NCBI RefSeq assembly: GCF_905196875.1
Contig: NZ_CAJJWO010000002.1
Location: 62,001 to 126,000 of the forward strand
DNA from: an uncultured Parabacteroides sp.
Lineage (GTDB): Bacteria > Bacteroidota > Bacteroidia > Bacteroidales > Tannerellaceae
Length of the DNA: 64,000 bases
Direction: 5' to 3'
This document shows, one piece after another, positions 1-8,821 of the stretch (within the stretch, counting starts at the first letter, position 1; every line of letters begins with the position of its first letter). The position numbers were made by a program, and so were the translations under genes. The notes below the pieces were generated by a model. It ran no database searches. It was not told where the DNA came from and worked only from the letters and a program-made list of their open reading frames with translations.

Positions 1-252
1 TATCTGATCGATACTCCGGGAATCAAAGGTTTCGGTACGATCGAGATGGAGACGGCCGAAATATCCCATTATTTCCCCGAAATATTCAGATTCTCGTCCG
101 ATTGTAAGTTCAGCGACTGTTCTCACCGGCATGAACCGGGCTGCGCGGTGCTTAAAGCGCTGGAAGAGAATTTCATCAGCGAGTCCCGCTACAAAAGCTA
201 CCTCAGTATCCTGGAAGATAAGGAGGAAGGTAAATACCGCGAAGAATATTGA
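1..252 (+). CDS. rsgA: Ribosome small-subunit GTPase RsgA, C-terminal fragment
   Basis: The frame is open from the first base, so the gene starts outside the window. The visible part holds the G3-type motif DTPG (residues 4-7 of the fragment), followed by the Cys/His zinc-binding segment typical of RsgA: C (FSSDCKF), C-x-H (DCSHRHEPGC) and a final Cys. This circularly permuted GTPase acts late in 30S subunit maturation. The fragment ends with a lysine- and glutamate-rich tail and a TGA stop. No downstream partner is co-oriented; dgt converges on it. The assignment is firm because the DTPG-to-zinc-cluster spacing is characteristic of the family. Confidence 0.9.
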   Translation, partial: YLIDTPGIKGFGTIEMETAEISHYFPEIFRFSSDCKFSDCSHRHEPGCAVLKALEENFISESRYKSYLSILEDKEEGKYREEY

Positions 253-344
253 TAATTTGCCAATTTGCCAATGTGGCGCTACGCTAAATGTGCCAATTCA
301 TAGCTGTTTTTCTTTAATTGGCATATTAGCATATTGTCACATTA
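253..344. repeat. Dispersed intergenic palindromic repeat, copy 1
   Basis: The gap between rsgA and dgt holds short inverted words (TTGCCAAT, ATTGGCA) around a core GTGGCGCTACGCTAAAT. A closely similar element lies between mraY and murD (36830-36945), with core ATGGCGCTGCGCTAAAT and the same TTGGCA words on the right side. Both can fold into long imperfect hairpins. It looks like a REP-type repeat family of this genome. Its function is unknown; here it sits between convergent genes and could help end transcription. Confidence 0.6.
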
Positions 345-1670
345 TTATACGGCTGGAAGGCTCATTCCGGTGATCTTACGGTATAAATCCAGGGCATACA
401 CATCTGTCATCCCTGATATATAGTCGAGTACGCATTGCACCTTGCCATATGTGGTGGGAGCATTGGTGTCGTATTGTTCCGGGATACGTTGCAACAGGAG
501 CTTACTGTAAGCATGGCCCTGGTTCATCACAGCCTCTGTCAAGCTGTCGATGAGGTGGCTGAAGATATGGTAACCGGCCAGTTCGATATCGAGTACTTCT
601 TTGGCGCGATAGATCTTTTTGTATGCTGTCTTTGAGCAGGTTTCATAAGCTTCTTTGGCTTTCGTGCCGATTTGCTCGATCAGGGGAGCGTTATATGTGC
701 CGTTAAGTATTCCTTCTTCATTTTCCAGAAAGACGCGTGAACATTCGTCTACCAGTAAGCCGATGATACAGGAACGGAGGTAAGCGATCTGTTCGTTTGT
801 ATCGTCTACCATTTTCATGACTTTAATGATGCGGTCGAGTCGTTCCCCTTCAAAGAAGTTAAGTAAAAGGCGGATAGCCTCTTCCGTTGTCAGGATATGT
901 AGTTTGCAGGCATCTTCTATATCCATGATCTGATAACAGATGTCGTCGGCCGCTTCCACCAGGTAAACCAGTGGATAACGGACGTATTTGTTAGCATCTT
1001 CGGGGTTTTTATTTATCCCCAGTTCTACCGCTATGCGCAAATAGGCCTCTTCTTCCGACTGGAAAAATCCGAATTTTCCTTTCTTTCCGGAATAAACCGA
1101 TGCATACGGATATTTAATAATGGAGGCCAAGGTGCTGTAAGTAAGAGCAAAGCCGCCTTTGCGTCTGCCGATAAACTGGTGTGTAAGCAGGCGCATAGCA
1201 TTGGCATTCCCTTCAAAATGCAAGAAATCTTCCCAGCGGCCGCCAGTCGAACGTATTTCATCTTCCAGATAACTGCCGTTCCCTTCAGAAAAGTAAGCGG
1301 AGATAGCCCGTTCACCGGAATGTCCGAATGGAGGGTTTCCCATATCATGAGCCAGGCAGGCAGCAGAAACAATAGAACCTAATTCCGGAAAATTGATACT
1401 TCCGTCAGGATATTTCTGCATTAACCCCTTCGCTACATTATTACCTAATGAACGACCTACACAAGATACTTCCAGGCTGTGCGTCAAACGGTTATGAACA
1501 AAGATACTGCCTGGTAGAGGGAATACCTGTGTTTTATTCTGTAATCTGCGAAAGGGGGAGGAGAAGATTAACCGGTCGTAATCCCGTTGAAAATCCGTAC
1601 GTTCATGTTTGCGTTCATGATACTCTTCCATTCCAAAACGTTTGCCTGACAGTAATTGGGTCCAGTTCAT
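345..1670 (-). CDS. dgt: Deoxyguanosinetriphosphate triphosphohydrolase-like HD protein
   Basis: The 441-residue protein has the HD-domain signature of dNTP triphosphohydrolases: RLTH at 61-64, a metal-binding HD pair at 108-109 in AHDMGNPPFGHSGE, the HFEGNA motif near 151-156, and an acidic VEAADD segment near 235-240. Members of the family hydrolyse dNTPs to deoxynucleosides and triphosphate, which limits dNTP pools. Length and motif order match Bacteroidota Dgt proteins. The start is the ATG before NWTQLL, 18 nt below a predicted transcription start. The gene is single, convergent with rsgA and divergent from the SusC gene across an invertible-looking region. Confidence 0.9.
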   Translation of the reverse strand: MNWTQLLSGKRFGMEEYHERKHERTDFQRDYDRLIFSSPFRRLQNKTQVFPLPGSIFVHNRLTHSLEVSCVGRSLGNNVAKGLMQKYPDGSINFPELGSIVSAACLAHDMGNPPFGHSGERAISAYFSEGNGSYLEDEIRSTGGRWEDFLHFEGNANAMRLLTHQFIGRRKGGFALTYSTLASIIKYPYASVYSGKKGKFGFFQSEEEAYLRIAVELGINKNPEDANKYVRYPLVYLVEAADDICYQIMDIEDACKLHILTTEEAIRLLLNFFEGERLDRIIKVMKMVDDTNEQIAYLRSCIIGLLVDECSRVFLENEEGILNGTYNAPLIEQIGTKAKEAYETCSKTAYKKIYRAKEVLDIELAGYHIFSHLIDSLTEAVMNQGHAYSKLLLQRIPEQYDTNAPTTYGKVQCVLDYISGMTDVYALDLYRKITGMSLPAV

Positions 1671-1694
1671 AGTTTTATGATAAATGTCTTTTTA

Positions 1695-1702
1695 CAAAGA
1701 TA
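1695..1702 (-). promoter_or_regulatory. dgt promoter, -7 box
   Basis: Read on the minus strand this is TATCTTTG, a perfect match to the Bacteroidota -7 consensus TAnnTTTG, about 25 nt before the dgt ATG. It sits in the loop of an 8-bp inverted repeat (AAATGTCT at 1682-1689, AGACATTT at 1702-1709) that could be an operator. It lies outside the invertible segment, so dgt has its own fixed promoter. Confidence 0.55.
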
Positions 1703-1756
1703 GACATTTTGGGGGAGAATAGGAGAATAAGGGCTTCAAATAATAATTAATTACGT

Positions 1757-1950
1757 AGTTCTATCAGAACTTAAACCATATTTTATCCATTTGTTTACAA
1801 AGCTATGAATTTATACCAGAATTACATGCTGTTTTAACTAGCGAAGTATTTAAATTTATTTACATTAACATAAATATGGTATGTTTTCCTACACACAGAA
1901 ATGTTACTTAACGTAAATTTAACTTCAAACAGCATAGTTCTGATAGAACT
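1757..1950. promoter_or_regulatory. Candidate invertible promoter before SusC/SusD (15-bp inverted repeats)
   Basis: AGTTCTATCAGAACT (1757-1771) and its exact reverse complement AGTTCTGATAGAACT (1936-1950) flank a 164-bp AT-rich spacer. Each arm is itself a near-palindrome. The arm fits AGTYYY-N4-GDACT, which I recall as the repeat class flanking invertible SusC/SusD promoters in Bacteroides fragilis. The best -7 box inside, TAGCTTTG (1805 down to 1798), faces left, away from the SusC gene. A second leftward candidate is TTTG (1929-1926), N19, TAACATTT (1906-1899). A weaker rightward box, TATGTTTT, lies at 1880-1887. The orientation shown is therefore probably OFF, but that call is not secure. 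The rest of the 346-bp gap shows no other gene. Confidence 0.65.
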
Positions 1951-2016
1951 CAGTTCTTTTCTTTGCTTAGATCTAATTAAACGTTAAAGTGTTTGCTAAA
2001 CTTAAGAAGAAGTATT

Positions 2017-5000
2017 ATGAAAATTTTTATTATTAACTCATCTAAACAATCTAACTTTATGAGGAAAAGCTTTGTAATGTTGATACTATTCTGTATAGGA
2101 ATATGTACAAATGTGCTATGGGCGCAAAGTAAAGTAAGCGGCGTTGTAATGGACAAAGAACTCAATGAGCCTCTCGCCGGGGTGAATGTTCTGCAAAAAG
2201 GAACAACAGTGGGTACCGTAACGGATATGGATGGTAAATATTCGTTGGATGTTAGCAGTAATGCTGTTTTGGTTTTTTCTTATTTGAGTATGAAAACAAT
2301 AGAAGAACCGGTCAATGGCCGTTCTACTATTAATGTAAACATGGTTTCCGACTCTGAACAGCTGGGTGAAGTCGTTGTAACTGCATTGGGTATCAAACGT
2401 GAGTCCAAGACTTTGACTTATGCTGCCCAAACAGTAGGAGGAAAGGACTTGAATGAAATCAAGAATGTGAACATGATCAACTCTTTGCAAGGTAAGAGTG
2501 CAGGTTTGCAGATCACTCCGAACTCGACTGGTGCCGGTGGTGCTTCAAAGATTTTGTTTCGTGGTAATAAATCTATTAGTGGTAGCAACCAGCCGTTGGT
2601 AGTTGTGGATGGTGTGCCTTTGATGATGAATGTATCGACCTCTCAGGTAGATATGGTATATGGTAGCCAGCGTGATGGTGGTGATGCCATGTCGACGATC
2701 AACCCGGACGATATTGCTCAGATCACTTTGCTGAAAGGTGCTTCTGCTGCTGCATTGTATGGTGCTGTTGCTGCCAATGGTGCTATTATGATTACAACCA
2801 AATCTGCTCAGGCAGGTAAGGTGTCTATCAATGTATCAAGCAATACGACAGTTGAAACAGCGATGTCTCTGCCCAAGTTCCAAAACTCATACGGTGTGAG
2901 TGATGAAGGTACTTTTAGCTGGGGTAACAAGTTGTCTTCTAAAGCCCCGAATTATGCAAAAGAATTTTACAGACCGGGTTTCACTACCAACAACTCTATC
3001 TCTCTGGCTGGTGGTAACGACAATATCTCGTCTTATTTCTCTTATGCAAATGTGGCTTCCAACGGTATTATGCCGAAGAACGATTATATGAGTCATAACC
3101 TGTTGGCTAAAGTCGGTTTTAACTTGTGGAAGAAAGTGAAAGTCGATGTTAGTGCTCGTTATAATAACCAGCATATCGAGAACCAGGCTATGGCTGGTTT
3201 CCTGGGTAACCCGATCACCGGTGCTTATCTGTTTCCGAGAGGTGAAGATTGGAATGGTTACAAGAATAACTTTGAGGTGTATGATCCGTCATTAAATACA
3301 AACGTTCAGAACTGGACAAACCTGGGACAGGAACAGTTCTCTAACCCGTATTGGATGCTGAACAGACAAACTCCTATTTCTGATCGTAACCGTTACGAAT
3401 TTGGTGGTAGTGTGAAATATGATATTATCGCCGGTCTTTCCGTTACGGGACGTTTACGTTATGAACGTGGTGAAGATAAGTTTATCCAGAATGAATACGC
3501 TTCCAGTACCGGCGGACGTAACTCAATGGGACAGATAAAAGATAACCGTGTGTTTAGTGAACAGATGTATGGTGACGTATTGGTAAGTTATAATAAAATA
3601 TGGGATGAAGATTATTCATTGTCAGTAACGGCTGGTAGCAGTTTCACAAAGACTAATTCATCCAGCATTGAAATCATCGGCGATGGTTCTAAGTTCTCTG
3701 TAGTCGATGGTAAACCGACAGGTAACACTTATTATCCGAATATTTTCTCACCGGCTAACTATTATAAGACCAGAACTTCAGAAACTTTATCAGAAAAGCG
3801 TTTGAATTCTGTTTTTGCTACGGCTCAGTTTGGTTACAAGGAAGGTTTGTTCCTGGATGTAACAGCTCGTAATGACTGGTCTTCTGCTTTGGCATTTACC
3901 GATGGTGTTTCATTCTTCTATCCGTCTGTCGGAGCAAGTGCTTTGTTAGATAAGTTTGTCGATTTCGGTAAGAATGTGGATATGTTCAAACTCCGTGCTT
4001 CTTATTCAATTGTGGGTAACGATGTTCCGGTATTTATGACTAATCTGCGTTATACATTGAAAGACCAGGGTTCTATCACTCCTCCGGAAAAGGCTCCGTT
4101 CAAGACATTGAAACCTGAAAAAACAAACTCTTTGGAAGTTGGTTTCGACGGTACATTCTTCCGTAACCGTTTGAATGTGAACTTGACTTATTATAAAACG
4201 AATACAAAGAACCAGTTCTTTGCTATCGATGCTCCGTGGGAAACAGGTTTGAGACAACGTTATGTAAATGCAGGTGATGTTCAAAACTCTGGTTTTGAAG
4301 CTGTCTTGGGTTGGTATAACCAGTTTACAGATAATTTCAGCTGGACAACCAGCTTCAACTTCGCTTATAATACGAATAAGATTAAGGAGTTGATCGACGA
4401 ATTGCCTGACGGTTTGTCATTGGCTAACTATGGTGGTGCTAAAGTGATCCTGAAAGAAGGCGGACATTACGGTGACCTGTACGTTCGTCAGATCAAGAGA
4501 GACGATAGCGGTAAACCGGTTGTTGAAAATGGCGCTCCCCAGTTGGGTGGCGATGGTATTGCCGATCTGGAATATGCAGGCGATATGAACGCAAAGGTAA
4601 ACATGGGTTGGACAAATACATTCCACTATAAAGATTTCACATTGTCATTCCTGATCGATGCTAAAGTCGGTGGTAAGGTAATGTCGATGACCGAAGCTAC
4701 ATTAGACGGCTGGGGTGTTTCAGAACGTTCGGCTGCTGCTCGTGATGCAGGGCAGGTCGTTTTTGAAGGTATAACTTTTGATCCGCAGAAGTTCTATTCT
4801 ACTACCGGTGCAACAAACTTCAACTCACAGTATGCAAATGGTTTGTATATTTATGATGCAACCAATGTTCGTTTACGTGAATTGTCATTCGGTTATACAT
4901 TCCGCAACTTGTTTGGTGCAGGTAAGAACCTAAATGCATCCCTGATTGGACGCAACTTGTTCTTCTTCTATAAAGATGCTCCGATGGATCCGGAAGTTTC

Positions 5001-5091
5001 TGCTTCTACAAATAATGGATGGCAGGGATTCGATATGTTCTCATTGCCTACATCCCGTAGTTTTGGTCTTAATTTAAAACTTAATTTCTAA
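2017..5091 (+). CDS. SusC/RagA-family TonB-dependent outer-membrane transporter
   Basis: This is the outer-membrane barrel of a SusC/SusD nutrient-import pair. A signal peptide (ending near NVLWAQ) is followed by a carboxypeptidase-regulatory-like domain (SGVVMDKELNEPLAGVNV), the linker GEVVVTALG and a plug domain (LQGKSAGLQI, then VVVDGVP and LLKGASAAALYG). A long beta-barrel ends in a C-terminal phenylalanine (LKLNF). There is no STN domain, so unlike the transporter at 21404 it should not signal to an anti-sigma factor. I chose ATG at 2017; an in-frame TTG at 1993 would lengthen the signal peptide, and an internal ATG at 2059 is also possible. SusD follows after 12 nt. Control is probably by the invertible element just upstream. 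The substrate cannot be read from the sequence. Confidence 0.92.
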   Translation: MKIFIINSSKQSNFMRKSFVMLILFCIGICTNVLWAQSKVSGVVMDKELNEPLAGVNVLQKGTTVGTVTDMDGKYSLDVSSNAVLVFSYLSMKTIEEPVNGRSTINVNMVSDSEQLGEVVVTALGIKRESKTLTYAAQTVGGKDLNEIKNVNMINSLQGKSAGLQITPNSTGAGGASKILFRGNKSISGSNQPLVVVDGVPLMMNVSTSQVDMVYGSQRDGGDAMSTINPDDIAQITLLKGASAAALYGAVAANGAIMITTKSAQAGKVSINVSSNTTVETAMSLPKFQNSYGVSDEGTFSWGNKLSSKAPNYAKEFYRPGFTTNNSISLAGGNDNISSYFSYANVASNGIMPKNDYMSHNLLAKVGFNLWKKVKVDVSARYNNQHIENQAMAGFLGNPITGAYLFPRGEDWNGYKNNFEVYDPSLNTNVQNWTNLGQEQFSNPYWMLNRQTPISDRNRYEFGGSVKYDIIAGLSVTGRLRYERGEDKFIQNEYASSTGGRNSMGQIKDNRVFSEQMYGDVLVSYNKIWDEDYSLSVTAGSSFTKTNSSSIEIIGDGSKFSVVDGKPTGNTYYPNIFSPANYYKTRTSETLSEKRLNSVFATAQFGYKEGLFLDVTARNDWSSALAFTDGVSFFYPSVGASALLDKFVDFGKNVDMFKLRASYSIVGNDVPVFMTNLRYTLKDQGSITPPEKAPFKTLKPEKTNSLEVGFDGTFFRNRLNVNLTYYKTNTKNQFFAIDAPWETGLRQRYVNAGDVQNSGFEAVLGWYNQFTDNFSWTTSFNFAYNTNKIKELIDELPDGLSLANYGGAKVILKEGGHYGDLYVRQIKRDDSGKPVVENGAPQLGGDGIADLEYAGDMNAKVNMGWTNTFHYKDFTLSFLIDAKVGGKVMSMTEATLDGWGVSERSAAARDAGQVVFEGITFDPQKFYSTTGATNFNSQYANGLYIYDATNVRLRELSFGYTFRNLFGAGKNLNASLIGRNLFFFYKDAPMDPEVSASTNNGWQGFDMFSLPTSRSFGLNLKLNF

Positions 5092-5103
5092 ATCTTAGTT
5101 CCT

Positions 5104-6759
5104 ATGAAGATAAATAAATTTTTGACATATACTGTCGCTTCAGCTCTTACATTGGCTGCTGGTTCTATGATGACAGGCTGTACCGATAATTTTGGAGAAC
5201 TGAATACGAATAAATATGAAGTAGACCCGGACAATTTGCCGTTTGAGTCTCAGTTTGTAGAGCCAATCACTTACGTCTATGCTCCTCAACAAAATATGTT
5301 CCAGTTCTGGACTAACCTGAGCACAGACTTGTTCAGTGGCTATTTCATGACTCCGCATAACTTTGGCGGTAACGGTAACGTCGACTATAAACTGAACCGT
5401 GGCTTTTGCGGTGGTATGTATGAAAACTTCAACCTGCATATATTCAATAATACACGTCGTTTGATCAAGACTTGCGACGAGAAAGGTCTTGTTGATTATG
5501 CAGCGATCATGCGTGTGGTTCAGGTGTATGCATTGTCTACAATGACAGATACTTACGGACCTGTCGCTTATCAGTCTGTACTGGAAGGAAACGATGTTTC
5601 TTTTTATTATGACTCGCAGGAAAGCATTTATAATGCGATGTTTGCATTACTGGATGAAGCTATAACCGGCTTTAAGAATGGAACGTCTGATGTAGCCAAT
5701 ATGCAGCAGTTTGATTACTGGTGTCAGGGGAATCGTGAGTTGTGGGTGAAAGTTGCCAATCAATTCAAATTACGTTTGGCAATGCGTATTGTAAAAGCTA
5801 ATCCGGGTCTGGCTAAGCAAAAAGCTGAAGAAGCTGTTTCCGGAGGTGTCTTAACCTCTGCTGATAAGGATATCCTGATCGACCAGGGTTTGAGCAACGA
5901 ATTGACTCGTATGTTCGAATGGGGTGACTGTGGTGTGAATGCAAACCTGGTGACAATTCTGGAAGGTTATAACGACCCGCGTATCGCTCTTTATATTACG
6001 AAGAATACAAATGATATCAAAGTAGGAGACAATGTAGTTGTTGCTAAAGACTCTAAGTATCTGGGTATTCGTGGTGGCTGTAATCTGCCGAATAAACCGA
6101 ACCAGTGGGGTAACTTCTCCAATATAGTATGTACTTATTCAACTCCGATGCCGGTAATGAAGGCTGCCGAATCTTACTTCCTGCGTGCAGAAGGTGCTTT
6201 GCGTGGCTGGAATATGGGTGGTAATGCTAAGGATTTGTATGAAGAAGGTATCCGTCTTTCTATTAAGAACGAATTGAAGTATAAAGGTGTTTATGCAGGT
6301 GTGACTTCTGTTTCCGACGAAGAAATCGATGCTTATATTAACGGCACGACTCTTCCTGCTGATTTTGTAGATCCGGTGGATGCTCAGAATAGTATCAAGG
6401 CTATGAATACCGTTCCTGTGAAATGGGATGAAGGCGCTAGCAACGAACAAAAGCTGCAACGTATCATTACCCAGAAATGGATTGCCAACTTCCCATTGTC
6501 AACGGAAGCATGGGCTGAATATCGTCGTACGGGTTATCCTAAGCTATTCCCGAACCGCGTAAACAGCAGTAATGGAACAATCGATACAGACGAACAGATC
6601 CGTCGCCTGATCTATTCGGAAGTGGAAATCAATACGAACAATGATGAGTTGCAGAAAGGTATCCAGGTGCTTAATCAGGAAAATTCAAGCTCGAAGTTTA
6701 CCGGTGATATCGGTGGTACTCGTGTTTGGTGGGATAAAGCAAATGTAGGAAACTTCTAA
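5104..6759 (+). CDS. SusD/RagB-like surface lipoprotein (SusD_like family)
   Basis: This 551-residue lipoprotein is the lid and substrate-binding partner of the SusC-type transporter 12 nt upstream. The lipobox MTGC places the lipidated cysteine at residue 26. The body is alpha-helical with TPR-like segments: an N-terminal FGELNTNKYEVDPD, a YALSTMTDTYGPVAYQ segment near 140-155, and a late AESYFLRAEGALRGW segment that is a hallmark of SusD proteins, where a helix reads as L-R-A-E-A. The C-terminal part has WAEYRRTGYPKLFP, typical of the SusD-like subgroup. The pair stands without adjacent glycosidases on its strand. A strong hairpin terminator follows. Confidence 0.9.
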   Translation: MKINKFLTYTVASALTLAAGSMMTGCTDNFGELNTNKYEVDPDNLPFESQFVEPITYVYAPQQNMFQFWTNLSTDLFSGYFMTPHNFGGNGNVDYKLNRGFCGGMYENFNLHIFNNTRRLIKTCDEKGLVDYAAIMRVVQVYALSTMTDTYGPVAYQSVLEGNDVSFYYDSQESIYNAMFALLDEAITGFKNGTSDVANMQQFDYWCQGNRELWVKVANQFKLRLAMRIVKANPGLAKQKAEEAVSGGVLTSADKDILIDQGLSNELTRMFEWGDCGVNANLVTILEGYNDPRIALYITKNTNDIKVGDNVVVAKDSKYLGIRGGCNLPNKPNQWGNFSNIVCTYSTPMPVMKAAESYFLRAEGALRGWNMGGNAKDLYEEGIRLSIKNELKYKGVYAGVTSVSDEEIDAYINGTTLPADFVDPVDAQNSIKAMNTVPVKWDEGASNEQKLQRIITQKWIANFPLSTEAWAEYRRTGYPKLFPNRVNSSNGTIDTDEQIRRLIYSEVEINTNNDELQKGIQVLNQENSSSKFTGDIGGTRVWWDKANVGNF

Positions 6760-6791
6760 TTTTAAAGGGGTTCTGTAATTGTGAGAATATA

Positions 6792-6828
6792 AGAAAGGCT
6801 TCCTGCAATCAAAGCAGGAAGCCTTTCT
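6792..6828. terminator. Bidirectional intrinsic terminator
   Basis: A perfect 15-bp stem (AGAAAGGCTTCCTGC at 6792-6806, its complement at 6814-6828) with a 7-nt loop lies between the converging SusD gene and the leftward gene ending at 6851. On the plus strand it is followed by GTTTATG. It can serve both transcripts. Confidence 0.85.
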
Positions 6829-6850
6829 GTTTATGTACTATTGTTATCTG

Positions 6851-8107
6851 CTATTTAAGTGGATGCGGAGTGTCGGAAATCCAAATCGCTTTGATTGTTT
6901 CTTCCTGGTTATATCCCAGAGGACAAGCTTTGCTGCGGGTATTGGCCCGATAGGTATTTTGTGTTTCATTAGGACTACAAATACCACGTAAGCCGGGCAT
7001 TTCGATGTGTCCGTTCGGATCTGCCTGTTTGATCCAGTTCCATGCGTACCAAAGCCATTCGTTCCTGTAAGTTTCTGGTTGTTTGGCATACCATGATATT
7101 TCATCCCAACCCCATGGGAAATAGGAGGTGGTATCGGCAACGTTGACGGGGTCTTCTTTTCCGTAATTGTCTAGTTCTACCAGATAGGGTAACGATTTGC
7201 ATGTCCATCCGCTGGGTGTAATGCATCCCAGGCTCTTACCATAAATACCATCCAGGTGATTAACGCGTAATTCTCCTTGTTGTGCTTCACCAGCTTTAAT
7301 ATTTCCAGGTATGGCACGGATACGCATCGGGAAAGAATTGAAATCGATCAGACTTTTGCCGTCTTTTAACATGCCGCCTTTAGGCGTATGAGCATCCAGC
7401 AGTACCCAGTGACGACGGGCATGTTCAGCTGCATAGGTACGGATATGATCGATAACCTTTGCCCAATATTCCCGGTGAGGATCATGCATGCCTATCAACT
7501 CGATCTGGCCTAAATGAAAGGCTTCGCAACCGATATTGATATAGGAACAAGCCAAAAAGTGAAACCATAGCTGTGTTTCCGTACGGCTGATATCAGGCAC
7601 ACTCCCTCCTTTATGCCAATGATCCACATATTTACCTTCTTTGCTTAGCATATCTTTGTAAGAGAAGTTCCGCGTTTCCGGTTTTATTCCGTATGACCGG
7701 AAGACCCATTCGGGAACAGGTATTGTATTAACCTCTTCTGAGATTGCTTCGAACAGACATCCCTGGAAGATAATATCCGGATCATAGGCATGCAATTCTT
7801 GAATGATGGATTGGGCTTTAGACCAGAATTCCGGATTGTTGAGGATGCGCTCATTTTCCCACCGAAAGATTGCACGACCGACGAGTTTGGGCCCAATGTT
7901 TTTGATCATACGGATATCATCCGTGTAAATGTCTTTGTTCTTTTCTCCCGGAACCAGTACGCAGGAGAGCGTGATAGATCGGTCCAGATAGTTTTCTAAA
8001 ACTTCACGGTCTATTCCATTCCCGTCGAAATGATAGGCCTTATCCTGTGCACTCATGCAAAGGGGAAATAAGGCTATCAAAATAAAATATTTGCAGATTT
8101 GTTTCAT
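6851..8107 (-). CDS. Secreted protein of unknown function, possible TIM-barrel hydrolase
   Basis: I do not recognise the family. The 418-residue product starts with a signal peptide (MKQICKYFILIALFPLCMSAQ, cleavage likely after SAQ), so it is exported to the periplasm or beyond. The mature part is rich in Trp, Tyr, His and acidic residues. Alternating hydrophobic strands with conserved-looking acidic ends (DPDIIFQGCLFEAI; INIGCEAFHLGQIELIG; WVLLDAHTPKGGM) recall a (beta/alpha)8 glycosidase, with Glu in GCEAFHLGQIE and Asp in LLDAHT as candidate catalytic residues. That is inference only. It converges on the SusC/SusD operon and could process that pair's substrate. Its stop is 23 nt past the shared terminator. 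Confidence 0.75.
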   Translation of the reverse strand: MKQICKYFILIALFPLCMSAQDKAYHFDGNGIDREVLENYLDRSITLSCVLVPGEKNKDIYTDDIRMIKNIGPKLVGRAIFRWENERILNNPEFWSKAQSIIQELHAYDPDIIFQGCLFEAISEEVNTIPVPEWVFRSYGIKPETRNFSYKDMLSKEGKYVDHWHKGGSVPDISRTETQLWFHFLACSYINIGCEAFHLGQIELIGMHDPHREYWAKVIDHIRTYAAEHARRHWVLLDAHTPKGGMLKDGKSLIDFNSFPMRIRAIPGNIKAGEAQQGELRVNHLDGIYGKSLGCITPSGWTCKSLPYLVELDNYGKEDPVNVADTTSYFPWGWDEISWYAKQPETYRNEWLWYAWNWIKQADPNGHIEMPGLRGICSPNETQNTYRANTRSKACPLGYNQEETIKAIWISDTPHPLK

Positions 8108-8122
8108 CTACTTTCCGGTTGT

Positions 8123-8728
8123 TTATTCCAGTATACCTTTTCCCTGACGTATGATTTCAAAATTATCTGTCGTACAATCTACCACTGTCGATGCTTCGAA
8201 ACCTCCATAGCCTCCGTCGATTACAAGATCTACCAGGTTTTCATACTTTTCGTGTATAAGTTCCGGGTCGGTGGTGTATTCGATCATGTCGTCGTCATCG
8301 TGTACCGACATGGTCAGGATCGGGTTTCCCAGCTCTTTTACCAACGTACGGATAATGTTATTATCAGGCACACGGATACCGACTTCTTTTCTGTTCTTAT
8401 ATATCTTAGGCAATTCGCTGCTTGTTGGCAGAATGAAGGTGAAAGGACCCGGCAGGTTCTTTTTCATCAACTTGAATGCAGCATTATTAACCTTGGCATA
8501 TTCACTTAAATTTGAAAGGTCGTAGCAAATGATGGCCAGGTTGCTCTTTTGAGGATTGATACCTTTCATCTGGCAGATCTTTTCGACAGCACGGACATTC
8601 AATGCATCACAACCGATTGCATAGACAGTGTCAGTCGGATAAATTACCAGGCCTCCGTCGCGGAGAACTTCGATAACTTTGTCTATTTCCCTTGGATTGG
8701 GATTTTCGGGATAAATCTTAATTAGCAT
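8123..8728 (-). CDS. YrdC/Sua5/YciO-family protein (YciO type)
   Basis: The 201-residue protein is a single YrdC-like domain. PTDTVYAIGCDA near residues 32-43, SNLAIICYDLSNLSEYA and the LPGPFTFIL segment near 95-103 match the family that binds RNA or nucleotides and includes the threonylcarbamoyl-AMP synthase of tRNA t6A biosynthesis. The wording around the middle (CxMKGINPQKSNLAIICYDLSNLSEYAKVNNAAFKLMKK) resembles YciO more than TsaC, so the enzymatic activity is uncertain. The start ATG (MLIKIYPENPN) is the usual YciO-type start. It lies 93 nt below fabI, separated by a hairpin repeat, and may be cotranscribed with it. Confidence 0.85.
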   Translation of the reverse strand: MLIKIYPENPNPREIDKVIEVLRDGGLVIYPTDTVYAIGCDALNVRAVEKICQMKGINPQKSNLAIICYDLSNLSEYAKVNNAAFKLMKKNLPGPFTFILPTSSELPKIYKNRKEVGIRVPDNNIIRTLVKELGNPILTMSVHDDDDMIEYTTDPELIHEKYENLVDLVIDGGYGGFEASTVVDCTTDNFEIIRQGKGILE

Positions 8729-8748
8729 AGCTTTATCAGTTAACAGTC

Positions 8749-8805
8749 AACAGGTGACAAATGTTTATTGCAGTATAAACTGTAAATATCCATTTGCCAC
8801 CTGTT
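8749..8805. repeat. Intergenic hairpin between fabI and the yciO-like gene
   Basis: AACAGGTGACAAATG (8749-8763) pairs with CATTTGCCACCTGTT (8791-8805) with one mismatch. The loop itself contains a CAGT/ACTG mini-stem. On the plus strand a T-run follows (TACTTTTTTACGG). It resembles the repetitive intergenic palindromes common in Bacteroidales. It may attenuate read-through from fabI or stabilise mRNA ends. Confidence 0.6.
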
Positions 8806-8821
8806 TACTTTTTTACGGCTA

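Noticed and set aside
1993..2016. TTG start for the first SusC gene
   Set aside because: It would add eight residues before an already long signal segment; the ATG at 2017 is the simpler start.
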